NCBI RefSeq assembly: GCF_002906655.1
Contig: NZ_CP025795.1
Span: 186,001 to 250,000, forward strand
Direction: 5' to 3'
DNA: 64,000 bases
Source of the DNA: Vibrio hyugaensis
GTDB taxonomy: Bacteria > Pseudomonadota > Gammaproteobacteria > Enterobacterales > Vibrionaceae
Part shown: positions 1 through 6,978 of the stretch, one piece after another
Numbering within the stretch: the stretch's first letter is position 1
Layout of the letters: every line of letters starts with the position of its first letter
The notes under the pieces: generated by a model
What the model saw: only the letters and a program-made list of their open reading frames with translations
Database searches by the model: none
Told to the model about the DNA's origin: nothing
Program-made: the position numbers and the translations under genes

Positions 1-1197
1 CTGATGTCGTTTTAGTTTGTCGTATAAGGTTTTTCGCGACACTTGTAATTCTAGTTGAACCTCTTTGAGTCTGCCTCTATGTCGTTGTAGTGCATCGAAC
101 AACAAGCAATATTCAAAGTGTTCTGTGCGTTGAGTCATGCTTTGAATCTCAATGCTTTTTTCACTGCTCCAATCTTCCATGCGAAACGCATCCGGTTTGA
201 GGGCGCGTAATTCAGCGAACTGTCTCAATTGTTTGATGTTTTCTGGCCACGCCAGTTCCGTCATTCGTTTCACTTCTTCCAAACTGATTTGTGGTGGTTG
301 CAACTGATAACGGCTAGCGGCATGACGAACAAAATGCTTGTACAGTGGGCCGATGTCTTCTTTGCGCTCATCCAAGCTCGGCATGCGAATCAACTTAGCC
401 AATGTCTCGATTCCTTGCGCTACTGTATTTGCTGCGCCGAACACACGTTGTAATTTGGAATGATCAAACAAGTATTGCCATTGCTGAATCGAGATGTGCT
501 CTGCACTGTGTAAGTACAAACTACAATGACTTTTACCGTCTGTAAGATGATGTATGGCTTTGTCTAATGCGTCGAGTGAGAGTTCATACAAGTCTTCACC
601 GGAGGCTACAATTAATTCACTTTCCGGCTTGGCATGAATATCGTGGGCGAATTGTGCAGCAAGTCTTCTGCCTGTGCCATCTTCACCAAAAAATATCAGT
701 GGCTGGTAGAGTGAGGCGCTGATCAACGTTCGGCGAATATCGACCATCGCTTGGCTATGACCAATCATTTTAGGACCGACGTGCGTTTGCATATCGAGCT
801 CTTTTTTCAGCCAGACGTTTTCTTGCAATAGCGTCAGTTTGTCACTGGCGTTATTCAGTGACTTCAACAATTGTTCTGTCGAGAACGGTTTTTCGAGAAA
901 ATCATACGCACCACTTTTCATCGCCTCTACCGCCGTTTTTACATCACCATGACCAGTTAAGACAATAAATTGAAAGTGATTGTTTTTGCTTAGCAGCATG
1001 CGCATAAACTCCAAACCATTCATTACTGGCATGTGGATATCGGTAATGATCAAGGCTGGCGTGTTTGGGTCGATAATGCGTAATGCTTCGACCGCATTGG
1101 GGAAACAGGTTACCTCGATACCTTCAATCAATAATGCCTGTGACACAGCATCACGAATGTGCGGTTCATCATCGACAAAGAAAACGGGGTTATGCAT
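1..1197 (-). CDS. DctD-like response regulator with degenerate AAA+ domain (3' end cut by window)
   Basis: Reading frame of 399 codons that runs off the left edge. The N-terminus is an intact receiver domain: acidic pair in FFVDDEP, phospho-acceptor Asp in ITDIHMP and Lys in EKPF. A central domain at about residues 140-330 has the layout of a sigma-54 activator, but the Walker A motif reads GEDGTGRR (the Lys is replaced by Arg), the GAFTGA loop that contacts sigma-54 is absent, and the Walker B segment reads SLYLHSAEH. The visible C-terminus has a Fis-type helix-turn-helix ending in RKTLYDKLKRHQ. The start overlaps the stop of the upstream kinase gene by 8 bp, so the two are translationally coupled. 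It is probably a phosphorylation-controlled DNA-binding protein that cannot act as a normal sigma-54 activator (inference). Confidence 0.85.
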   Translation of the reverse strand, partial: MHNPVFFVDDEPHIRDAVSQALLIEGIEVTCFPNAVEALRIIDPNTPALIITDIHMPVMNGLEFMRMLLSKNNHFQFIVLTGHGDVKTAVEAMKSGAYDFLEKPFSTEQLLKSLNNASDKLTLLQENVWLKKELDMQTHVGPKMIGHSQAMVDIRRTLISASLYQPLIFFGEDGTGRRLAAQFAHDIHAKPESELIVASGEDLYELSLDALDKAIHHLTDGKSHCSLYLHSAEHISIQQWQYLFDHSKLQRVFGAANTVAQGIETLAKLIRMPSLDERKEDIGPLYKHFVRHAASRYQLQPPQISLEEVKRMTELAWPENIKQLRQFAELRALKPDAFRMEDWSSEKSIEIQSMTQRTEHFEYCLLFDALQRHRGRLKEVQLELQVSRKTLYDKLKRHQ

Positions 1198-3073
1198 AGG
1201 TGTTTTCCCCTAAGGAAGGTGTTGTAGCTAATGGAACCGTGATAACAAAAGTCATACCGTTTACTTTTTGTGTTTGAGCGTCTAAATGTTGGTAAGCGCT
1301 CAAAGCACCTTGGTAGCTCTCTAAAATACGTTTTGAAATGGTTAACCCCAAGCCCAATCCCTCGGGCTTGGTAGTGAAGAATGGGTCGAAGACTTTTGCT
1401 AAGGCACTCTCGGACATGCCTGGGCCGTTGTCGGAAACTAAAATATCGCAGTGAGTTTCTTCGCATTGCACGGCAATCGAAATTTGTGGATCAATGCAGT
1501 AGCTATCCATGGCTTGCGCCGCATTATGAAAGAGGTTAATCAGCACTTGCTCAAGCTCAACGCTGTGAATCGCTAACCTCACGTTATATTCGATAGTTGG
1601 CACTTTTAATGTTACGCCTTGCTTGATCAGCTTGTTACTCAAAATTCGCGTGGCGTTGTGTACAGCATCATGCAGGATGGCGACTTCGCTGTGTTGGTTG
1701 CTGTCGGTTTTGCGTGTAAAGACTTTTAAACGAGCAATGACTTCGGCAATCGTGTCGTTGAGTGACAGCATCTTATCCAAATTGCTTGCCACCATAGGGT
1801 AACGCTCCTTTGCCATCAAACGTTGTGAGTTTTCGGTGTAGGTTCGCAGCGCGGCAAGCGGCTGGTTAATTTCGTGATTGATGCTGGCGGACAGCTCCCC
1901 AAGCAGTGCGAGTTTGGCGGCTTGAGTCAACTCTTGTTGAGTTTGCTTGAGTTCTTGCTGACTCTTCTCATATTGATGCACGGTTTGCTGCAATTTGTGG
2001 TTGGCTTGGCTGAGGACCAAAGTTCTTTCCGTTACCTTTTCTTCCAAGTCGGTGTTCATATTCGCAAGACGCGCTTTGTTGACTAACATTTGAAACCACG
2101 CCAATGCAATTAAACCGACCAAGGTATACAAAAGTAGGTACACGACATCCGCTTGGAGTACGGCGGTCAACACTTCTTGTTGGCTGATCAAAGCCACAAC
2201 GCGAAAGCCTTTTGCAAATAGTTGCGTTGCGTACGCTAGATAGTTTGGTGAGAGTAGAAGTTGGTTATCTTCGAACTGTGACGCGCCGCTTTGTCCGGTC
2301 AATTCGCCAAGATATTTAGGCAGAGCGTGACCGTATTGCTGGGTTTGACTGAGCTCTTGTTTTGCTATTTCTGACAGAGGAAATAACGCGCGATAGCGCC
2401 AGTCAGGTAGATTACTCATAAACACGACGTCATGTACGCCAGTCACGAGTATATCCCCATCGTCTTGAACCAACCTTTGCTCAAGTTGTTCCAAGTTTAC
2501 TTTAACCGTAATCACTCCCGCGACTTTGTTATCAACCCAAAGAGGAGACGAGAAGAAATAGCCACGCTTATTAGAGCGAACGCCTAACCCCACGTATTGG
2601 GCTTTCTCGCCATTGAGCGCGTTCTGAAAATAAGGGCGAAAGGCAAAGTTAGAGCCCACAAAACTGTCGTCTTGCTGGTAATTACTTGATGCGATTACTA
2701 AGCCAGTTTTGTCGTGGACATAGATGGTATCGGCCAAGCTTTGTGTGAGCCATTCCGCTAACAAACGGTTAAGTGCATCAGACGGTTTTCCGATTTTTAC
2801 AGCGTCGAGCAATCTTGGATCATGGCTGAGTAAGTTTGGGATTTGCTCAAACTTCGCCAGTTCGTAATCGATCTCTTGAGCAACTTGTGTTGCTTGGGTT
2901 TGAAGTTTTCTCTGCCATTGTTCATGTTGATGCTGGGTTGCGTACTTATGAGTCAATATCAGCCCGACCATACCGATGGCGAGCAAGACCAGCAAAAAAC
3001 GGCGCAGTGCTTTGGGGTTAAGTAGATTCACGACTGGCTCACTTGTTTTTAACGCTATGTTATCAAAAGGCAT
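1190..3073 (-). CDS. DctB-like membrane sensor histidine kinase
   Basis: 627-residue kinase with a transmembrane helix at about residues 25-41, a periplasmic sensor region of about 270 residues resembling the double-PAS (dCache) fold of DctB, a second helix near 305-330, a coiled-coil linker, and a C-terminal kinase core. The H-box reads SASINHEINQPLAALRTY, the N-box NLFHNAAQAMD, the G1 box VSDNGPGM, and the F/G2 region FFTTKPEGLGLGLTISKR. The longer open frame starts at 3232, but the ATG at 3073 gives the natural N-terminus before the first helix. It overlaps the response regulator by 8 bp and begins 48 bp after the outer-membrane gene, so it probably belongs to the leftward operon. The DctB family senses C4-dicarboxylates; the ligand here cannot be told. 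Confidence 0.9.
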   Translation of the reverse strand: MPFDNIALKTSEPVVNLLNPKALRRFLLVLLAIGMVGLILTHKYATQHQHEQWQRKLQTQATQVAQEIDYELAKFEQIPNLLSHDPRLLDAVKIGKPSDALNRLLAEWLTQSLADTIYVHDKTGLVIASSNYQQDDSFVGSNFAFRPYFQNALNGEKAQYVGLGVRSNKRGYFFSSPLWVDNKVAGVITVKVNLEQLEQRLVQDDGDILVTGVHDVVFMSNLPDWRYRALFPLSEIAKQELSQTQQYGHALPKYLGELTGQSGASQFEDNQLLLSPNYLAYATQLFAKGFRVVALISQQEVLTAVLQADVVYLLLYTLVGLIALAWFQMLVNKARLANMNTDLEEKVTERTLVLSQANHKLQQTVHQYEKSQQELKQTQQELTQAAKLALLGELSASINHEINQPLAALRTYTENSQRLMAKERYPMVASNLDKMLSLNDTIAEVIARLKVFTRKTDSNQHSEVAILHDAVHNATRILSNKLIKQGVTLKVPTIEYNVRLAIHSVELEQVLINLFHNAAQAMDSYCIDPQISIAVQCEETHCDILVSDNGPGMSESALAKVFDPFFTTKPEGLGLGLTISKRILESYQGALSAYQHLDAQTQKVNGMTFVITVPLATTPSLGENTYA

Positions 3074-3120
3074 ATAACAATGTTGTGAGCCGCTGCGCCA
3101 ACGTGAAATCGAACTGTGTT

Positions 3121-4293
3121 TTAGAAGTAGTATTCCGCGCCGATAGAAAGGTAGGTGTCGTTTTCTAGGTAGGTAATGGGTTCGCAACTGGACATGGAGG
3201 AAAGGTAGTAGCCCTCTGCAACCCATTTCCAATGTTCATTCACGCGTCCAGACGCTGTAAGTTTGTAAATTGGGGAGGTTTGCTCTAAGTCGAATAATCC
3301 GGACAACAAAAACTCAGTATCTTGGATATCATTAGCTTGCCAGCGCACCCCAAGAAAAACATCGTTGTTGTAGATTGTTGGTGGTGCATGACTATCGCGA
3401 TTATCCCAAGCGTATTCCGCAATTAAACCGAGCGTGCCTTGGCTAAACGAAAAGCCATATACCGAATACTCAAACCCAGTCACGAGGGTAAGGTAGTCTT
3501 TGCCTTCACCTGATTTATACGTGCCTTCCCATTTGAGCAATATGTCATCTTGCGTCCATTGCAACTCACTTCCTAGTTGGAGTATTTGTGCATACGACGC
3601 TTGCCAGTCATTAGAGCGTTCGATCAACAAGGGCTCTCTACTGTTGCCGTAAAAAGCGCTGATGCCCACATCCAACGCATCTTGCCAAAAGCCAATGCGA
3701 ATGGCGCTATCGAGGTGATGCTCACCATCAGAATAGATCACATCATCGCTCACTGGCTTAGTGAGCGTTCGGCGTTGATTGGGCTTACGAAATTGGCGAG
3801 GCTGGTGGAAAGGCAACAGCAGCATTTGCACATCGCCCCAATCAGGCAACCAGCGCGCTTGAAGCATAGGTTGTCCCATTTTCTCTTCATACCCCAAAGC
3901 GATGCGCCCATCGTATTGATTCACGACGTTGACGGGTTGGTAAACCTCAGTCACTCCCCAGTAAATCACACTATAACCAAGCAGCCATTCAATGTTTCCT
4001 CCTGCGTAAGTGACGTTAGTTTCTCGGAGGTTGATGAAGCCCTCCTCGGATTGAAACTCATACTCTACGTAAGGGCTGAAGGTTGCTGCCCATCCCGAAT
4101 CGTTCCACCACAGAAAACGAGGAGCAATGAGTGCTCGATTAGCTAACGTGTCGCAGCATTGTCCTGCTTGCGCGTCGTCTTTGTAGAGATCCGCCGTCAA
4201 ACCGACAAAACCTTCTGCTTGCCAATAAGCAAAGACAGTTGGAGTGAAACTGAGTGACAAACTTGTGAGTAATAAGGTGAGTGCTCTTGTCAT
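3121..4293 (-). CDS. outer-membrane beta-barrel protein of an RND/LolA export cluster
   Basis: 390-residue protein with a Sec signal peptide (MTRALTLLLTSLSLSFTPTVFA) and a body of alternating polar and aromatic strands ending in a terminal Phe (GAEYYF), as expected for a beta-barrel assembled by BAM. It resembles the DUF1302-like outer-membrane proteins that accompany MMPL-type RND pumps. The chosen ATG overlaps the TGA of the LolA-like gene by one base, so it is translationally coupled; the open frame reaching 4377 lies inside that gene. It contains an internal CC pair and a second Cys near the C-terminus. A role as the outer-membrane exit or anchoring partner of the exporter at 6979 is an inference from context. 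Confidence 0.75.
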   Translation of the reverse strand: MTRALTLLLTSLSLSFTPTVFAYWQAEGFVGLTADLYKDDAQAGQCCDTLANRALIAPRFLWWNDSGWAATFSPYVEYEFQSEEGFINLRETNVTYAGGNIEWLLGYSVIYWGVTEVYQPVNVVNQYDGRIALGYEEKMGQPMLQARWLPDWGDVQMLLLPFHQPRQFRKPNQRRTLTKPVSDDVIYSDGEHHLDSAIRIGFWQDALDVGISAFYGNSREPLLIERSNDWQASYAQILQLGSELQWTQDDILLKWEGTYKSGEGKDYLTLVTGFEYSVYGFSFSQGTLGLIAEYAWDNRDSHAPPTIYNNDVFLGVRWQANDIQDTEFLLSGLFDLEQTSPIYKLTASGRVNEHWKWVAEGYYLSSMSSCEPITYLENDTYLSIGAEYYF

Positions 4294-5072
4294 CAGTTGT
4301 GCCTGTATGCGTTTCGTAATTGTTTGGGCTCGAACTGAGTTTGCGGGACATCCACCCCTAGCGTCATGTTTTTCCACGACAATGAAGAAGAACGCTGGTT
4401 TTGTAAGTTCTCCATTTGAGCCAACTTAGGTCGCCAGTATTGCTGGTTGTGAAGCTCATATTGGGAAAGCGTGAGTTGCTTAAACAGCGTGCCTTTTCGG
4501 TCGTAGTATTCGATTTTTCGCGGTTGGTAGATGTCTTGGTCAATCCAAGCGATCAGCTTTGAATAACCAGAGTTTTCATATTGTGGGAAGCACGCTAACA
4601 ACCAATAAGTTTGACCATCCCGTGTTTTTTCTTCCAACAGTTCATATCGATATTTATCTAGCTCCCACGAGCTCATGTCTTCATAAGCAAACTCACTGCC
4701 CATAAATGGCCCTGAGCGGTTGTTAGACGAGATGCGTTTGACACGTTTAATGGAAGGCAAGAACAGCCATTGATCATCCGCTTCGATAGCGTGGCTAAAA
4801 GTGAGTAGGGCGGTTCCTGCAATATCTCGCGGCGCTTGAAAGTAGGTAATGATCTTATCGCCATCATCCTCTTGCTCCATCCCCTTTATAGTCAACTGAC
4901 GATGCACTGTGTCGCCATTTGCTGCGACGATCGACATTTCTACGTCTGAAGCATAAGAAACATATCCGGAATCTCGTGTGATCATCTCATTGGCAATATC
5001 GAACCCAGAGACACCCTCAGCGGCGGCCGTGGCTGAGAGTGTCATGAGTAATCCTGCAGTAACTATCTTCAT
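4293..5072 (-). CDS. LolA-like periplasmic outer-membrane lipoprotein-sorting protein
   Basis: 259 residues with a clear signal peptide (cleavage after SATAAAEG region). The core GTALLTFSH, QWLFLPSIKRVKRISS and SGPFMGSEFAYEDM segments match the LolA_like family found next to MMPL/RND pumps, where the protein is thought to carry a hydrophobic cargo across the periplasm. It is the first gene of the leftward operon, starting 63 bp from the lux box. This is not the housekeeping LolA, which is shorter and sits elsewhere. Its pairing with an RND pump and an outer-membrane barrel suggests transport of a lipid-like product. Confidence 0.85.
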   Translation of the reverse strand: MKIVTAGLLMTLSATAAAEGVSGFDIANEMITRDSGYVSYASDVEMSIVAANGDTVHRQLTIKGMEQEDDGDKIITYFQAPRDIAGTALLTFSHAIEADDQWLFLPSIKRVKRISSNNRSGPFMGSEFAYEDMSSWELDKYRYELLEEKTRDGQTYWLLACFPQYENSGYSKLIAWIDQDIYQPRKIEYYDRKGTLFKQLTLSQYELHNQQYWRPKLAQMENLQNQRSSSLSWKNMTLGVDVPQTQFEPKQLRNAYRHN

Positions 5073-5135
5073 AGTTAACTCCTTGTAGAAGAAAGACTTT
5101 GATTATGAAAGCTACAAGGTTTAGCTGTGAGATGA

Positions 5136-5155
5136 ACCTGTACGAGTGGACAGTT
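5136..5155. promoter_or_regulatory. lux box-like operator between divergent operons
   Basis: The 20-mer ACCTGTACGAGTGGACAGTT matches 15 of 20 positions of the classical lux box ACCTGTAGGATCGTACAGGT, keeping both half-site cores CTGT and ACAG with their 8-bp spacing. It is the only such site I noticed in the window. It lies in the 177-bp region between the LolA-like gene and the avrD-like gene, 95 bp before the avrD-like ATG. If the site overlaps a -35 element in the usual way, a rightward start would fall near 5188 with an A/T-rich -10 at about 5175-5181. Binding by the LuxR-type protein encoded at 9333-10010 is an inference. Confidence 0.7.
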
Positions 5156-5249
5156 TCAGTGGGTATTCGGACAGGATAAAAATAGAAGTACAGGAGGTAG
5201 CATAAAAACTCCGCAACCAATGTGATTCGCACAAGGAGTATTTGTTTTT

Positions 5250-6239
5250 ATGGAGCTTAATCTTTCAGGTAAGGAAATTAACGAGGTGGTCACTAGTATT
5301 GATGACATATTGGGGCCTTCAGACCAGCGCTATTTTGGTGAGGGCTATAAGCGCACACAATATGAATGCAATATAAACTATGACAAAGATGCCGCCCAAG
5401 GTTTAGTGAGTGTGGCCTATCGCAATGATTGGTCACAAAAGAAAGCACAATCTCGGCGTCCTCATTTGAGCACGATTGACGCGTTCTTGATTGCGGGCCG
5501 TGTTGCTTACGGCATTATTAGGCGTCACTATCAACTGTCCAACCATCAATCTTCGCAAGCTTGGATACGTCACGTGTTGATCAAAGCGGGCGCTGAAGCG
5601 TTAGAAGATCTTGAGTCCGTAAGCCTTTCCGCACAGTTATTAGATACGGAAACGTCGAATGACAGCATGTTCGGCACATTAACACGGGTCAAAACCAAGC
5701 TCGATAGCATGGAAATTGAAATCGTGATCGACCATGAATCTGTCACGGATTCCATGCAACCGACAACGCCTATTTCTGATGATGATGAATACTTCACCAG
5801 TGATTTCCGTTTACGCCACTGTCATCTCGCGAACAATACTTTTTGTGACTCAATTTACGCGGTTTCTAGTGACTTGTTGTTCCAATGCCCAGGAAAACCA
5901 TCTACTGGTGCCATGGGGCAATACCCCAACGCATTGATGATGGTGGATTGGTTAACGTGCTTCGCACAACTCTCACAGTTGGTAATGTATCGCTTGGATA
6001 AATTGGATCGTAAAGAAACCCATAACCTATGGATGCGTTCTGTTTCTGTTACGACACCATACCCGATCATCCCACGTCGAAAACATACCCTTACACTTCG
6101 TAGCATGAAGAACTCACTTATACAAAAGCAAGACTCTTCTTGGCGACTTGCTACGGTGAATGGTTCGGTATCTGGACATCCAGAATTTAATCTCACTGCC
6201 AAACTTTGCCATCAACTACCACAAGGAGAGCCAGCGTGA
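5250..6239 (+). CDS. AvrD-family protein (syringolide/acyl-sugar signal synthase-like)
   Basis: 329 residues. The N-terminal segment SIDDILGPSDQRYFGEGYKR and the later RRPHLSTIDAFLI look like the AvrD family, whose P. syringae member directs synthesis of syringolides, C-glycosyl lipids built from a beta-ketoacyl chain and a pentulose. The P. syringae protein is of similar length (about 311 residues). There is no signal peptide or membrane segment, so it is cytoplasmic. AAGGAG lies 11 bases before the ATG. Its stop overlaps the next gene (GTGA), and the operon continues into an exporter. Upstream is a lux box. AfsA-like gamma-butyrolactone synthases are a functional analogue. Family assignment is by pattern recognition only, and the product in this organism is unknown. 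Confidence 0.7.
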   Translation: MELNLSGKEINEVVTSIDDILGPSDQRYFGEGYKRTQYECNINYDKDAAQGLVSVAYRNDWSQKKAQSRRPHLSTIDAFLIAGRVAYGIIRRHYQLSNHQSSQAWIRHVLIKAGAEALEDLESVSLSAQLLDTETSNDSMFGTLTRVKTKLDSMEIEIVIDHESVTDSMQPTTPISDDDEYFTSDFRLRHCHLANNTFCDSIYAVSSDLLFQCPGKPSTGAMGQYPNALMMVDWLTCFAQLSQLVMYRLDKLDRKETHNLWMRSVSVTTPYPIIPRRKHTLTLRSMKNSLIQKQDSSWRLATVNGSVSGHPEFNLTAKLCHQLPQGEPA

Positions 6240-6958
6240 AAATTGCCATCTCAGGAACTTACTCAACCGGAAAAACCACACTCACAGAAGCGTTGGCTAT
6301 CGCGACTCAGGTACCACGAACTCAAGCGCGCACCATGCGTGAAATTCTGCCTGATGCTGTGCCAGGTAAAACTTTGGAGCAATGTAATCAAGCGGAATTA
6401 CTTAACTTGGGATTGAGTCGTCTGAGTGAACGTGTGGTTAACGAAGAACGATGTGGTGATCAATTTTTCTCAGATGGGTCTTGTTTGCACGAATGGGTGT
6501 ATGGGGCCGCACGCTTGGAAACGGGTATCAACCCGAATGATAGTGACTTAGTTCTCGCCATGAAGAGGCTAATCGGTAAGCCTTATTTGTCTACCCATCG
6601 TGGTTATATCGACGCATTCGGTAGTGTGGCAAAACGTCATGCAAAGAAAACGTATAGCAAGTTTGTTCACCTACCTATTGAGTTTGATTTGGTTGAAGAT
6701 GGCCACCGTCCTGTGTCTGAAAATTTTAGAAAGCTCTCCAATGATCTTCTGCTCTCTACCGTGAAAGAGCTCAACATCCCCTATATCACTGTTGGTGGCG
6801 ACTTGCGTAGTCGACTGATTACCATCGCGGAACATTTCGAACTGCCTTTGTATGTGGAGCCAGATGAAGCGATCGAGAAAGCGGTGATCAAGGTGAAAGC
6901 AGAGGCAATAGAAATAGAAAACCACCGCCTGTCTGTGTTGGCGACTCAGCAGGCTTAA
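6236..6958 (+). CDS. NadR-like P-loop ATPase/kinase (AAA_28 type) of the avrD operon
   Basis: 240 residues beginning at a GTG that overlaps the previous TGA; AAGGAG sits 7 bases before it, which favours this start over the in-frame TTG at 6206. The N-terminal P-loop is GTYSTGKT (residues 7-14), followed by a possible acidic site FFSDGSCLHEW and an Arg-rich lid region, the layout of small-molecule kinases such as the nicotinamide-riboside kinase domain of NadR. It is cytoplasmic and translationally coupled to the AvrD-like protein, so it may phosphorylate a precursor or product of that enzyme (inference). No known substrate can be read from the sequence. Confidence 0.75.
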   Translation: MKIAISGTYSTGKTTLTEALAIATQVPRTQARTMREILPDAVPGKTLEQCNQAELLNLGLSRLSERVVNEERCGDQFFSDGSCLHEWVYGAARLETGINPNDSDLVLAMKRLIGKPYLSTHRGYIDAFGSVAKRHAKKTYSKFVHLPIEFDLVEDGHRPVSENFRKLSNDLLLSTVKELNIPYITVGGDLRSRLITIAEHFELPLYVEPDEAIEKAVIKVKAEAIEIENHRLSVLATQQA

Positions 6959-6978
6959 TTCAAAGGAAGTCTCGAATA

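Noticed and set aside
3074..3232. Upstream extension of the sensor kinase frame
   Set aside because: It overlaps the outer-membrane gene and looks like out-of-frame translation; the ATG at 3073 gives the normal N-terminus.
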